Positions 34,740 to 44,209 are shown, counted from the stretch's first letter. The stretch: 64,000 bases of DNA from CALJXB01 sp965225935 (GCA_965225935.1 CBDDCC010000023.1:682001-746000), one strand, 5' to 3'. Numbers and translations: made by a program. The notes: a model not told the origin generated them from the sequence alone.

Positions 34740-35357
34740 ATGGCCAGACGGCTCGCCCCCGACCGACATTCGTCCGCCCGGCTCGTCATCGCCAGCCACA
34801 ACGCCGGCAAGGTGCGCGAGATCGCCGAGCTCATGGCGCCCTTCGGCGTCGAAGTGGTCTCGGCCGACGAGCTGGACCTGCCCGAGCCCGAGGAGACCGG
34901 CGCGAGCTTCCGGGCCAACGCCGAGCTCAAGGCGATCGCCGCGGCGACGGGCGCCGGCCTGCCCGCCCTTGCCGACGATTCCGGCCTGGTGGTGGCGGCC
35001 CTCGACGGCGCGCCCGGCATCCACTCGGCCCGCTGGGCGGGGCCGAACCGCGATTTCGGCGCGGCCATGGCGCGGGTAGAGGAGGCTCTGGGTGGTTCCA
35101 GCGACCGCCGGGCCCATTTCCACTGCGCTCTCTGCCTCGCCTGGCCCGACGGCCACCAGGCGTGCTTCGAGGGGCAGGTCCATGGCACCCTGGTCTGGCC
35201 GCCGCGCGGCCAGCGGGGCTTCGGCTACGACCCCATGTTCCTGCCCGAGGGCGAAGAACTCACCTTCGGCGAGATGGACCCGGAAAAGAAGCATGCCATG
35301 AGCCACCGGGCCCGGGCCTTCGAGCAGCTGGTCGCCGCCTGCCTGGCCGCGCCATGA
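34740..35357 (+). CDS. rdgB: RdgB/HAM1 family XTP/dITP pyrophosphatase
   Basis: The 205-residue house-cleaning pyrophosphatase hydrolyses non-canonical purine triphosphates to monophosphates. Motifs are VIASHNAGKVREI near residue 17, LADDSGLVVAALDGAPGIHS, GFGYDPMFLP and KKHAMSHRARAF. It starts 21 bp after rph and its stop overlaps the hemW start (ATGA). Confidence 0.95.
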   Translation: MARRLAPDRHSSARLVIASHNAGKVREIAELMAPFGVEVVSADELDLPEPEETGASFRANAELKAIAAATGAGLPALADDSGLVVAALDGAPGIHSARWAGPNRDFGAAMARVEEALGGSSDRRAHFHCALCLAWPDGHQACFEGQVHGTLVWPPRGQRGFGYDPMFLPEGEELTFGEMDPEKKHAMSHRARAFEQLVAACLAAP

Positions 35358-36589
35358 GCCTCGCCGCAACAGCCGCCCAACCGCCCGCCATGCCAGCGCA
35401 AGCGGACGCGCCCGGCTTCGGGGTCTACGTCCACTGGCCCTTCTGCCTCTCCAAGTGCCCCTACTGCGACTTCAACAGCCACGTGCGCGAGCGGATCGAC
35501 CAGGCCCGCTGGCGCCGCGCTCTCTGCCGCGAGCTGGCCCACTTCGCCTGCCTGACGCCGAACCGCCGGGTCACCTCGCTCTTCTTCGGCGGCGGCACGC
35601 CCTCCCTCATGGCGCCCGAGACGGTGGCGGCGGTGATCGAGGCGGTCGACGGGTTGTGGTCCCTCGACCCCGGCGCCGAGATCACCCTGGAGGCCAACCC
35701 CACCTCTGTCGAGGCCGGGCGCTTCGCCGCCTACCGCCAGGCCGGAGTGAACCGGGTCTCCCTCGGCGTCCAGGCCCTCGACGACGGGGCGCTGGCGGCG
35801 CTCGGCCGGACCCACAGCGCCGCCGAGGCGCTGGCGGCGCTCGAGGTCGCCCGCCGGCACTTCGCCCGCGTCTCTTTCGACCTGATCTACGCCCGGCCAG
35901 AGCAGCGCACGACGGATTGGCACGAGGAGCTGTCGGCGGCCGTGGCGCTGGGCGTGGAGCACTTGTCGCTCTATCAGCTCACCATCGAGCCCGGGACGGT
36001 GTTTCACGGCGCCTGGCGCCGGGGCGAGCTGCGGCCGCCGGAGGAGGAGCTGGCCGCCAGCTTCTACGAGGCGACCCAGGAGCGTCTCGAGGCAGCGGGG
36101 CTGCCCGCCTACGAGGTCTCTAACCATGCCCGCCCGGGCGCCGAATGCCGCCACAACCTGACCTACTGGCGCTATGGCGACTACGTCGGCGTCGGACCGG
36201 AGGCGCACGGCCGCATCGGCCATTCCGGCGGCAAGTGGGCGACCCGCCAACACCGGGCGCCGGAGGCCTGGCTCACCGCCGTGGAGCGCGATGGCCACGC
36301 CGGGCGCGCCCACGATCTCCTGTCATCCGAGGACCGCCTGCGCGAACTGGTGATGATGGGCCTGCGACTCAGCGAGGGCGTGGCGCGCGCGGCCTTCCGC
36401 CGGGAAGCAGGCGCCGAACCCGAGGCCCTGTTGGCCAAGGAGAAGCTGGACGCCCTGACCGGGGCCGGCTACCTGGAGCTGGACGGGCACGGCCTACGGG
36501 CGACGGCCGCCGGTCGGCTACGCCTCAACGCCGTGCTCGCCTATCTGTTGGAGTCGCCGGAAAGCACGCCGAGCGAAGGTTCTAGTTGA
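35354..36589 (+). CDS. hemW: Radical SAM family heme chaperone HemW
   Basis: The 411-residue protein has the radical-SAM cluster motif CLSKCPYCDF (about residues 31-40) preceded by VYVHWPF, the GGGTPSLM segment and a C-terminal HemN_C-like domain. HemW binds heme and delivers it to membrane proteins; it was long annotated as an oxygen-independent coproporphyrinogen oxidase. Its ATG overlaps the rdgB stop. The last 8 bp overlap the convergent lppC-like gene. Confidence 0.94.
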   Translation: MSLAATAAQPPAMPAQADAPGFGVYVHWPFCLSKCPYCDFNSHVRERIDQARWRRALCRELAHFACLTPNRRVTSLFFGGGTPSLMAPETVAAVIEAVDGLWSLDPGAEITLEANPTSVEAGRFAAYRQAGVNRVSLGVQALDDGALAALGRTHSAAEALAALEVARRHFARVSFDLIYARPEQRTTDWHEELSAAVALGVEHLSLYQLTIEPGTVFHGAWRRGELRPPEEELAASFYEATQERLEAAGLPAYEVSNHARPGAECRHNLTYWRYGDYVGVGPEAHGRIGHSGGKWATRQHRAPEAWLTAVERDGHAGRAHDLLSSEDRLRELVMMGLRLSEGVARAAFRREAGAEPEALLAKEKLDALTGAGYLELDGHGLRATAAGRLRLNAVLAYLLESPESTPSEGSS

Positions 36590-37988
36590 ACAGACCCTCG
36601 AAGGACTGGGGCGCTGGGTTGATCTCCTTGAGCTCGCCCTTGGTCATCTCGATCACCGCGAGACCGCGCTCGACCACGCCGTCCCAGGTGAAGCGGAAGA
36701 GGCCGTCGATGCCGGAGAAGCCGCTGGGATCCGTGAGGCGGCCAACGCTGTAGTCCGCCACTTGACCCGGCCCGGCCGAGGCGCGTGCCAGGACCGCGAC
36801 CAGCGCCGTCATGTCGTAGGCCAGGGTGGCGATGCGCGGCGGCGCGGAGCCGTAGGCGTTGCGGTAGCGGCGCTGGAAATTCTCCCAGAGCGCCGGCGAG
36901 GGCGCGGCGAACCAGCCGCCCTGGAGCGCCGGCTCGCTGCCCAGGCTGGGGTCGTTCCAGAGGGCCGTGCCCAGAAACCTGACCTCCGCCGGATCGACGT
37001 CGAAGTAGGCGAGCGAGGGCGCGACCGACAGGAGGGTGCGCCCGCCCAAGGGCAGCAGCACCGCGTCGAAGTCTGGCTTGCCCAGGGTGTCCAGGTTCTC
37101 CAGGCGCTCGAGCGCCAGCTTGGAGGCCTCGTCGTCCAGGGCCTCCAGCTTCTCGCGCTCCTCGATCAGGTCCTGGTGGCGGTCGTCGTACTGGGCGAGC
37201 GCCCGGATCTCCGGCGTGATGTCGCTGGCCGAGGGATCGAAGGTGACGATACGCGACAGCTCGCCGCCCCGCTCGAACACGGCCTGACGGAAGGCGTCGG
37301 TGATGGTGGAGCCGTAGGCGGTCTGGGGCGCCAGGATGGCAAAGCGCTGCAGGCCCTGGAAGGTGGCGTACTCGACGATGCGATCGACCTGCTCGCGCGG
37401 CGCCAGCCCGGCGATGAAGACGCCGTCGCCGGCCACGCTGCGGTCGTTGGAGAAGGCGATCATGTTGAGGCCGACCAGCCGGGTGTCCTCGGCAACGACC
37501 CGCGCGCCGGCGCCGAACAGCGGCCCCAGCACGATGTTGACCCCCTCCTCCAGGGCCGACTGGACCGCCTGCCGGGCGCCCTCGGGCGTGCCGCCGGTAT
37601 CGCGAACCACCAGGGCGAAGCGGTCGTCGGCGATGTCGAAGAGCGCCAGTTGGGCCGCGTTCAGGAGCGCCTGGCCGACGGCGGCGTGGCGCCCGCTGAG
37701 CGGCAGCAGCAGAGCGGCGCGGGTGACCGGCCACTCGCCTGGCTCCGGCTGCAGGCCCAACTGATAGGCCTCGCGCGGATCCGCTGGCTCCGGCTCGATC
37801 TCCGCCTCCGGTCCCTGGAACTGCGGACCGGCGGTCGGCGGCGGCTGATATTGCGGCGGCGGCTGTTGACTGGGTACGTTCTGCTGGGCGCAGGCGGCGA
37901 GCGCGATCAGGAGCGCGCAGCACAGCGCGCGAACGAGGGGCCCCTGTGCCCCCTCTCGATAGACGTCGCGGCAGACCGGGAATGACAC
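36582..37988 (-). CDS. Penicillin-binding protein activator, LppC-type lipoprotein
   Basis: The 468-residue lipoprotein has a signal peptide ending in a lipobox (LIALAAC, about residue 33), a Pro/Gln-rich linker and a periplasmic binding-protein-like fold. That fold includes AALLLPLSGRHAAVGQAL and VLGPLFGAGARVVAEDTRLV. This is the LppC/LpoA superfamily, linked to activation of class A penicillin-binding proteins; here it belongs to the leucine-binding-protein-like alphaproteobacterial branch. No ATG exists near the signal peptide. A GTG at 37988 preceded by AAGGTG is chosen; GTGs at 37997 and 38021 are alternatives. The 5' end slightly overlaps the divergent rsmI start. Confidence 0.85.
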   Translation of the reverse strand: MSFPVCRDVYREGAQGPLVRALCCALLIALAACAQQNVPSQQPPPQYQPPPTAGPQFQGPEAEIEPEPADPREAYQLGLQPEPGEWPVTRAALLLPLSGRHAAVGQALLNAAQLALFDIADDRFALVVRDTGGTPEGARQAVQSALEEGVNIVLGPLFGAGARVVAEDTRLVGLNMIAFSNDRSVAGDGVFIAGLAPREQVDRIVEYATFQGLQRFAILAPQTAYGSTITDAFRQAVFERGGELSRIVTFDPSASDITPEIRALAQYDDRHQDLIEEREKLEALDDEASKLALERLENLDTLGKPDFDAVLLPLGGRTLLSVAPSLAYFDVDPAEVRFLGTALWNDPSLGSEPALQGGWFAAPSPALWENFQRRYRNAYGSAPPRIATLAYDMTALVAVLARASAGPGQVADYSVGRLTDPSGFSGIDGLFRFTWDGVVERGLAVIEMTKGELKEINPAPQSFEGLFN

Positions 37989-38932
37989 GTAGGACACCTT
38001 CAGACGCGGCGGCAAAGGCACCGGAATCGAATCGGGCTGAGCCTAACGAGCCGTCTTCGCCAAGTAAACGCCGGAAGCCCGCGCCCGGCCTCTACCTGGT
38101 GGCGACCCCGATCGGCAACCTGGGCGACATCACGCTGCGCGCCCTCGACCTCCTGGCGGCCGCCGACCTGGTGGCCTGCGAGGACAGCCGGGTGACCCGC
38201 AAGCTGTTGACGGCCCACGGCATCGGTCGCCCGCTCACCGCCTACCACGAGCACAACGCCGAACGGGTCCGTCCACGCCTCATTGAAGCGCTCGAAAAAG
38301 GCAAATCCGTGGCGCTGGTCTCCGACGCCGGCACGCCGCTGGTCTCCGACCCGGGCTACAAGCTGGTGCAGGCGGCGCTGGAGGCGGGCCAAGAGGTGAC
38401 CGCGGCGCCCGGTCCCTCGGCCGCCCTGGCGGCCCTCTTGCTCTCGGGCCTGCCCAGCGACCGCTTCCTCTTCGCCGGCTTCCTGCCGGCCAAGGCGGGC
38501 GCCCGGCGGACCGCGCTCGCCGAGCTTACCCGGGTCCCGGCGACCCTGATCTTCTTCGAATCCGGCCGCCGCCTCGGCGCCTGCCTCGCCGACATGGCCG
38601 AGGTGCTGGGCGCGCGGCCGGCGGCGCTCGCCCGGGAGCTCACCAAGCGCTTCGAGGAGGTGCGCCGCGGCAGCCTCGCCGAGCTCGCCGCCCAGGTGGC
38701 GGAGGCGGGCCCGCCCAAGGGCGAGATCTGCCTCGTGGTGGGCGGTTTCGCGGGCGATCCCGAGGCCGGGGCAGAGGATCTCGACCGGCAGCTCAAGGCG
38801 GCGCTCGCTGGGAGCAGCCTGCGCGACGCCGTGGCGGCGGTCGCCGCCGAGACCGGGCTACCGCGCAAGCGGGTCTATGAGCGGGCGCTCCAGCTCGCGC
38901 GCGCCGATGTCCCACCTAGGTCCGAGGATTGA
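37982..38932 (+). CDS. rsmI: 16S rRNA (cytidine1402-2'-O)-methyltransferase
   Basis: The 316-residue SAM-dependent enzyme methylates C1402 in the decoding centre. Signatures are LYLVATPIGNLGDITLRAL (about residue 39), VACEDSRVTRKLL, ALVSDAGTPLVSDPG and FAGFLPAKAGAR. A basic, unstructured leader of about 35 residues precedes the domain. The ATG at 37982 is taken; one at 37946 would overlap the divergent lipoprotein further. yraN follows 6 bp later. Confidence 0.94.
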   Translation: MTRRTPSDAAAKAPESNRAEPNEPSSPSKRRKPAPGLYLVATPIGNLGDITLRALDLLAAADLVACEDSRVTRKLLTAHGIGRPLTAYHEHNAERVRPRLIEALEKGKSVALVSDAGTPLVSDPGYKLVQAALEAGQEVTAAPGPSAALAALLLSGLPSDRFLFAGFLPAKAGARRTALAELTRVPATLIFFESGRRLGACLADMAEVLGARPAALARELTKRFEEVRRGSLAELAAQVAEAGPPKGEICLVVGGFAGDPEAGAEDLDRQLKAALAGSSLRDAVAAVAAETGLPRKRVYERALQLARADVPPRSED

Positions 38933-38938
38933 GCGAAC

Positions 38939-39331
38939 ATGTCCCGCCAGCGCCGCAGGCAGGCCTGGCTGAGGGGGCGCCGCGCCGAACGCCTGGCGGC
39001 CGCCTGGCTGCGCCTCAAGGGCTACCGCATCGTGGCGCGCAACTTCCGGGTGCCGGTGGGCGAGATCGACCTGGTCGCCCGCAAGGGGCGGCTCCTCGCC
39101 ATGATCGAGGTGAAGACCCGAAGCGACTTCGCCGCCGCCGGCGAGTCCCTCGGGAACCGCCAGCGCCGGCGGATCGCCCGGGCGGCCGAGGCTTTTCTGC
39201 AACAGCGTCCGGTTTTGGCGCCGCTCGCCGTCCGCTTCGACGTGATCCTGGTTGCGCCGAATCGCTTTCCTCGCCACCTATTGGACGCTTGGCGCCCCGG
39301 GCGCAGCAGCTGGGACACTCTAGGATACTGA
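38939..39331 (+). CDS. yraN: YraN family (UPF0102) endonuclease-fold protein
   Basis: The 130-residue protein has the restriction-endonuclease-like UPF0102 fold: GRRAERLAAAWLRLKGYRI, then NFRVPVGEIDLVARKG and MIEVKTRSDF, giving the D...ExK catalytic pattern. The biological role is not established. It sits directly between rsmI and the BON lipoprotein, the standard order. Confidence 0.92.
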   Translation: MSRQRRRQAWLRGRRAERLAAAWLRLKGYRIVARNFRVPVGEIDLVARKGRLLAMIEVKTRSDFAAAGESLGNRQRRRIARAAEAFLQQRPVLAPLAVRFDVILVAPNRFPRHLLDAWRPGRSSWDTLGY

Positions 39332-39336
39332 CAAAT

Positions 39337-39939
39337 ATGCAACTTTTGCCCCCATTCGGTTCTTTTCTGGCGCTTTGCGGCATGCTTGCCCTGGGCGCCT
39401 GCGGCCCGGCCACGGTGGTCGGGGCCGGCGCCGCGGTCGGCGTGACCGCGGCCCAGGAGCGCGGAGTCGGCGGCGCCCTCAGCGACACCCAGATCCGTCT
39501 CGAGATCAATCAGATGCTGTTCGAGACCGACCAGGAGCTCTACGCGGACGTTCACCTGCAGGTTCAGGAGGGCCGGGTGCTGCTGAGCGGCACCGTGCCG
39601 GACCAGGAGTCCCGCCTCGAGGCGGTGCGCATCGCCTGGCGGGCCAGCGGCGTGCAGGAGGTGATCAACGAGATGGAGGTCGCCGGTGACCAGAGCCTCG
39701 GCAGCTACACCCGCGACCGCTGGATCGAGACCCAGCTGCGCAGCAAGCTGCTCACCGACAAGGCGGTCAGCTCCATCAACATCTCCATCGAGACGGTGAA
39801 CCAGTCGGTCTACCTGATCGGCATTGCCCAGGACGAGGACGAGATGGATCGGGTCGTCGGCCACGCCAAGGACATCCCCTACGTGCGGCGGGTGGTGAAC
39901 TACCTGACCCTCAAGGAGCCGGCCTTCCAGGGCTCGTGA
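39337..39939 (+). CDS. BON domain lipoprotein
   Basis: The 200-residue lipoprotein has a signal peptide with lipobox LALGACGP (Cys about residue 22) and two BON domains (about 45-115 and 120-190). LLSGTVPDQESRLEAVRIAW and VYLIGIAQDEDEMDRVVGHA are typical of OsmY/YraP-like phospholipid-binding proteins. It probably sits at the outer membrane and contributes to envelope integrity. The ATG lies 5 bp after the yraN stop. Confidence 0.9.
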   Translation: MQLLPPFGSFLALCGMLALGACGPATVVGAGAAVGVTAAQERGVGGALSDTQIRLEINQMLFETDQELYADVHLQVQEGRVLLSGTVPDQESRLEAVRIAWRASGVQEVINEMEVAGDQSLGSYTRDRWIETQLRSKLLTDKAVSSINISIETVNQSVYLIGIAQDEDEMDRVVGHAKDIPYVRRVVNYLTLKEPAFQGS

Positions 39940-40050
39940 GCCCGTCGAGTTAGCGTTAACCAAGGCGCCGACCGGCGGCGGCGAAAGCCGCGACGAGGCG
40001 AAGCGAAGGGGCTATAGTCGCCCGGCCACAAGACCAGGGAGTCCGGGCCC

Positions 40051-41034
40051 ATGAGCCTTGCCGTCGCCATCCAGATGGATCCGATCGACAAGATCGACAT
40101 CCAAGCCGACAGCACCTTCGCGCTGGCGCTCGAGGCCCAGCGCCGCGGCCACGGCCTCTATCACTACCTGCCCCAGGCGCTCAGCCTGCGCGACGGCCGG
40201 GTGGTGGCCCGGGCCCGGGCGCTGGAGGTCCGCCGGGAGCTGGGCAACCACTTCTCCCTGGGGAGCGAGGAGTCGATCGACCTGGCCGGCGTCGACGTGG
40301 TGCTGATGCGCCAGGATCCGCCCTTCGACATGGCCTACATCACCGCGACCCACCTGCTGGAGCACATCCACCCGGACACCCTGGTGGTGAACGACCCGGT
40401 CGAGGTGCGCAACGCGCCCGAGAAGCTCTTCGCCACCCACTTCGACGACCTCATGCCGCCGACGCTGATCACCAGCGACAAGCGCGAGATCCTCGCCTTC
40501 CGGGCCGAGCACAAGGACATCATCGTGAAGCCGCTGTTCGGCAACGGCGGCGCCGGCGTCTTCCACCTGGGGCCGGACGACGAGAACCTGAACGCGCTGA
40601 TGGAGCTCTTCACCGGGCTCTACCGGGAGCCGGTCATCGTGCAGCGCTACCTGCCCGAGGTGCGTGCCGGCGACAAGCGCCTCATCCTGATCGACGGCCG
40701 GCCGGCCGGCGCCCTCAACCGCATCCCGCCGCCGGGCGAGGCGCGCTCCAACCTGCACGTGGGCGGCAAGCCGGTGAAGGCGGCGCTCGACAAGCGGGAC
40801 CTGGAGATCTGCGAGGCCATCGGCCCGGCGCTCCAAGAGCGCGGGCTCATTTTCGTCGGCATCGACGTGATCGGGGGCTACCTCACCGAGATCAACGTGA
40901 CCTCGCCCACCGGCATCCAGGAGATCGACCGCTTCGACGAGGTCTCCCTCGAGGCCGAGATCTGGGACGCCATAGAGGCCCGCTTCGCCAGCCTCCACTC
41001 CGCCGCCGACCACGTGCGCCGGCAGGAGATGTAG
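40051..41034 (+). CDS. gshB: Glutathione synthase
   Basis: The 327-residue ATP-grasp enzyme joins gamma-glutamylcysteine and glycine. The N-terminal AIQMDPIDKIDIQADSTFAL and the ATP-grasp segment DIIVKPLFGNGGAGVFHL are present. The C-terminal GGYLTEINVTSPTGIQEID is diagnostic. It follows the BON gene by 111 bp. comM normally follows in related genomes but here is displaced by 6.5 kb. Confidence 0.95.
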   Translation: MSLAVAIQMDPIDKIDIQADSTFALALEAQRRGHGLYHYLPQALSLRDGRVVARARALEVRRELGNHFSLGSEESIDLAGVDVVLMRQDPPFDMAYITATHLLEHIHPDTLVVNDPVEVRNAPEKLFATHFDDLMPPTLITSDKREILAFRAEHKDIIVKPLFGNGGAGVFHLGPDDENLNALMELFTGLYREPVIVQRYLPEVRAGDKRLILIDGRPAGALNRIPPPGEARSNLHVGGKPVKAALDKRDLEICEAIGPALQERGLIFVGIDVIGGYLTEINVTSPTGIQEIDRFDEVSLEAEIWDAIEARFASLHSAADHVRRQEM

Positions 41035-41172
41035 TACCAAATCTTGATGATAGTGGCCCGTAGTGGTTGCTTCTGGTTCGTTTCGGGTAGGAAGCAGGCC
41101 GCGGGCGATGTCGGGCATCGGCAAGGCCTGCCGACGCCCGCCGAAACGCTCCAAAAGCGACCGGGACGGCGC

Positions 41173-42132
41173 TCAGGCCTCGACCAGGTTCTCCAGGGGC
41201 TCGCCGGCCAGCCAGCGCTCCAGGTTGTCGGCGAACAAGACGGAATAGCGCCAAGGCCAGTCCGGGACGCTGTCGGCCACGTGGGGCGTGATGAAGACGC
41301 GGTCCATGCGCCAGAGCGGGCTGTCGGGCGGTAGGGGCTCGGTCTCGAAGACGTCGAGGTAGGCCCCGGCCAGATGCCCGCTCTCCAGCGCCGCGATGAG
41401 CGCGGCCTCGTCGACCACCGGCCCGCGCGCCGTGTTGATGAGGAGGGCGCCCGGTTTCATGGCGGCCAGCGCCTCACGGCCCATCAGATGACGGGTCTCC
41501 CCGCTCAGGCGCACATGGAGCGAGACCACGTCGGCCTCGCCCAGCACCCGCTGCAGGTCGGCCGGCGGATGGAGGGCGTCGACCGCAGGGTGGCCCTCCG
41601 CGCTGCGCCGCACGGCGAGCACCCGCATGCCGAGCGCCTTGGCGTTCTCCGCCACGTGGCCGCCGATCGTGCCCAGGCCCACCACGGCCAACGTCTGGCC
41701 GATGAGCGGCCGGAAGGCGTGCTGCTCCCAGGCGGCGCGGCGCTGCTGGTCCCGGTAGCGCAGGAAGCCGCCGTTCAGCATGAGCATGGCCCCGGTCACC
41801 GTCTCGGCCAGGAAGCGGGCCAGCACGCCGGCGCAGTTGGTGACGGTGAGCCGCTCTCCGTCCCAGGGCACGATGTGCTCGTAGCCCGAACCGCCCACCT
41901 GGAACCAGCGGACGGAGGGGAAGTCCACCGCCGGACGGTGGCCGGGCGGCGGGAAATTGGGCTGCTTGATGGAGAAGACCACCTGGGGCTGGAGGCGCTC
42001 GAGGGCCGGCGGCACCTCTTCCGCCGAGGTGGCGTAGGCGATCTCCAGGTTCGGAAAACGCCCGCCCAGATAGTCGCGGAAGTCCTCGGGCCGGTCGTGC
42101 AGGACCAGCACCCGGCAGTCGGCGGCCGGCAC
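41173..42132 (-). CDS. D-2-hydroxyacid dehydrogenase family protein
   Basis: This is a 319-residue NAD(P)-dependent dehydrogenase. The Rossmann motif VVGLGTIGGHVAENA lies around residue 143, the catalytic-Arg region is INTARGPVVDEAAL, and a downstream acidic DVFETEPLP is followed by the active-site His in VFITPHVAD. It belongs to the glyoxylate/hydroxypyruvate-reductase-like branch; the substrate is not assignable. The GTG at 42132 lies 2 bp after the stop of the small upstream gene, so the two are co-transcribed. The longer frame upstream overlaps that gene and is rejected. Confidence 0.87.
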   Translation of the reverse strand: MPAADCRVLVLHDRPEDFRDYLGGRFPNLEIAYATSAEEVPPALERLQPQVVFSIKQPNFPPPGHRPAVDFPSVRWFQVGGSGYEHIVPWDGERLTVTNCAGVLARFLAETVTGAMLMLNGGFLRYRDQQRRAAWEQHAFRPLIGQTLAVVGLGTIGGHVAENAKALGMRVLAVRRSAEGHPAVDALHPPADLQRVLGEADVVSLHVRLSGETRHLMGREALAAMKPGALLINTARGPVVDEAALIAALESGHLAGAYLDVFETEPLPPDSPLWRMDRVFITPHVADSVPDWPWRYSVLFADNLERWLAGEPLENLVEA

Positions 42133-42134
42133 GT

Positions 42135-42395
42135 CTAGCGCAGGCTCGAGAGGTTGGCGATGAGGGCGGTGTGGGCGCGCTTGATCTCGTCGGCGATCTT
42201 GTGGGCGATGTCGAGATCGGGCGGGCAGCACTTGTGGCTGACCTTGATGCAGCGCTCGGATTCCTCCATCACCGCCTCGATGATCTCCCGCTCGATGGCG
42301 TCGGCGACGGCCTTGGCCTGCTCGGCGTCCGGCGTCATCTGCAGGGCCGCGCCGACCGCCGCGCCGGCCCGCTCGGCCCGTTCGCGAAACTTCAT
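42135..42395 (-). CDS. Small conserved-looking protein of unknown function
   Basis: The 86-residue protein has two predicted helices. The first half is rich in Ala/Glu (AKAVADAIEREIIEAVMEE) and the second carries a Cys pair in SHKCCPPDLD followed by IAHKIADEIKRAH. I do not recognise the family. Clean codon usage, an ATG at 42395 and a 2-bp gap to the dehydrogenase gene support it as a real gene. The cysteines could bind metal; this is speculation. Confidence 0.65.
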   Translation of the reverse strand: MKFRERAERAGAAVGAALQMTPDAEQAKAVADAIEREIIEAVMEESERCIKVSHKCCPPDLDIAHKIADEIKRAHTALIANLSSLR

Positions 42396-42549
42396 GGCCT
42401 GATCCCCCTTCCCATCATGGATGGTCGCTTCGGCCCGAGATTAGCGCAGCCAGGGCCGTGGCGAAACCTGGGCGGCCGGCTCTTTTCCGCGGCGGCCGGC
42501 TGCGCCACACTCGGACAAAGAGCGCGATACAGGGAAGGGGAGGCGCGGC

Positions 42550-43584
42550 ATGCTGACGGTCTATAGCGAGGTGCATCTGGGCCACGCGCCCGAATACGAG
42601 CTCACCTTCGGCCAATTGCTGCCCGCCTTCGAGAAGCCGGCGCGGGCCGAGATGGTGCTGGCGCGGGTGAAGGACGTGGGACTGGGCGAGGTGGCCAGCC
42701 CGGAGGACTTCGGCCTGGAGCCGCTGCTGCGGGTCCACAGCCCTGCCTTCCTCGACTTCCTGGCGGAGGCCTGGGATCTCTGGGCGGCCAAGACCGGAGG
42801 CGAGAGCGACGCGCTGCCCGAGGCCTGGCCCTGCCGGGGCCTGCGCCAGATCGAGCCCGAGTCCATCTTCGGCCGGCTCAGCTACTACTCCATCGACGCC
42901 GCCGCGCCGATCACCGCCGGCACCTGGCCAGCGGCGCGGGCCTCGGCCGACGTGGCCCTGACCGCCCAGAATGCCGTGGCGGGCGGCGCCCAGGCCGCCT
43001 TCGCCCTCTGCCGGCCGCCGGGCCACCACGCGGCGGCGGACACCATCGGCGGCTACTGCTACCTCAACAACGCTGGCATCGCGGCGCAAGCCTTCCGCGA
43101 CCAGGGCGCCGAACGGGTCGCCATCCTCGACGTGGACTACCATGCCGGCAACGGCACCCAGACCCTCTTCTACGGACGCGGCGACGTGCTCTTCGCCTCC
43201 CTGCACGGCCACCCGAAGATGGAGTATCCCTACTTCCTGGGCTACGCCGACGAGACCGGCGCGGGAGAGGGCGAGGGGGCGAACCTCAACTACCCCCTCG
43301 AGCACGGCACCGAGTGGCCGGCCTACGAGGCGGCCCTCGACGAGGCCTGCGCCCGGATCGCCGGCTACGGCCCGGAGGCGCTCGTCATCTCCCTCGGCGT
43401 CGACACCTTCAAGGACGACCCGATCTCCCAGTTCCGGCTCGAAAGCGCCCACTATCCCCGGATCGGCGAGAAGATCGCCCGCCTCGGCCGGCCGACCCTC
43501 TTCGTCATGGAGGGCGGCTACGCGGTCGAGGAGATCGGCGTGAACGCGGTGGGTGTCCTCACCGGCTTCGAGGAGGCGGCCTGA
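42550..43584 (+). CDS. Histone deacetylase family protein (acetylpolyamine amidohydrolase-like)
   Basis: The 344-residue zinc hydrolase has the deacetylase core: CRPPGHHAAADTIGGYCYLN (His pair), AILDVDYHAGNGTQ (Asp/His zinc ligands), SLGVDTFKDDP (third zinc Asp) and the active-site Tyr in EGGYAVEEIG. The N-terminal VYSEVHLGHAP is typical of bacterial acetylpolyamine amidohydrolases. It likely deacetylates polyamines or related amides in the cytoplasm. The ATG is preceded by GGGGAGG. An AT-richer lipoprotein gene starts 7 bp after its stop. Confidence 0.9.
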   Translation: MLTVYSEVHLGHAPEYELTFGQLLPAFEKPARAEMVLARVKDVGLGEVASPEDFGLEPLLRVHSPAFLDFLAEAWDLWAAKTGGESDALPEAWPCRGLRQIEPESIFGRLSYYSIDAAAPITAGTWPAARASADVALTAQNAVAGGAQAAFALCRPPGHHAAADTIGGYCYLNNAGIAAQAFRDQGAERVAILDVDYHAGNGTQTLFYGRGDVLFASLHGHPKMEYPYFLGYADETGAGEGEGANLNYPLEHGTEWPAYEAALDEACARIAGYGPEALVISLGVDTFKDDPISQFRLESAHYPRIGEKIARLGRPTLFVMEGGYAVEEIGVNAVGVLTGFEEAA

Positions 43585-43591
43585 GCGGAGT

Positions 43592-44209
43592 ATGCGGAAA
43601 TCTGATCCCGCTGTTTTGTTCTACAAACGTCGAACGAGAGGGGTTCTCTTGGGGCGGCTCTTGCTTCTTTGTTTGACAGCCTCATTGTTGGCCGGATGCA
43701 AAGGTCGACTGGAAGCCATCCGATATAGTGGCGAAGCTCAAGTCACCTCGTCCCGAACCGCCGTGGTGCATTTGATTCCTTCTCTTGAACCCAAACCCGA
43801 ATCAATAGGGGGCGCATACGGTGTCGCAAGGTGGCAATACTTTAGCGGTCTCGATCAGCTAAGCTTTGCACGATCATTGGCTGATGAACTGAACCGACTG
43901 AATATACTCAATGTGGTCGAAGTCGGCACTGATCCCACTTCGGCGAGTGACCTCGTCATCGCGGTATTCTTTCTCCGAACGGGATATGTATCGCGTTTCT
44001 TCGACGTTCCCCGCGTCGAGGTTGGGATGGAAATTCGCGGTGGCCCGGAACCCTATATCGAGAGTTATGTGCAGGAGGTTTTCGAAAGTGCGGCGGAGGG
44101 ATACTACACCTCCGAATCGACAGCGAAGCAGAGAACCGGAGAGCGGCTGCTGAAAAGGCTCCTCTTTGATGTCCAGACCTGGCTTATAGAGAACTCACAA
44201 CCCTTATGA
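43592..44209 (+). CDS. Putative lipoprotein, unknown family
   Basis: The 205-residue protein has a positively charged start (KRRTRG), a hydrophobic core and a good lipobox (ASLLAGC, about residue 34). The mature region carries mixed alpha/beta sequence (VARWQYFSGLDQLSFARSLA, DLVIAVFFLRTGYVSRFF). The overall size recalls auxiliary lipoproteins of the PqiC/LptE-like type, but no motif proves this. Its GC content and codon use (many A/T-ending codons) are visibly lower than in the flanking gene 42550-43584, indicating transfer. It converges on the equally AT-rich S41-like gene. Confidence 0.65.
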   Translation: MRKSDPAVLFYKRRTRGVLLGRLLLLCLTASLLAGCKGRLEAIRYSGEAQVTSSRTAVVHLIPSLEPKPESIGGAYGVARWQYFSGLDQLSFARSLADELNRLNILNVVEVGTDPTSASDLVIAVFFLRTGYVSRFFDVPRVEVGMEIRGGPEPYIESYVQEVFESAAEGYYTSESTAKQRTGERLLKRLLFDVQTWLIENSQPL

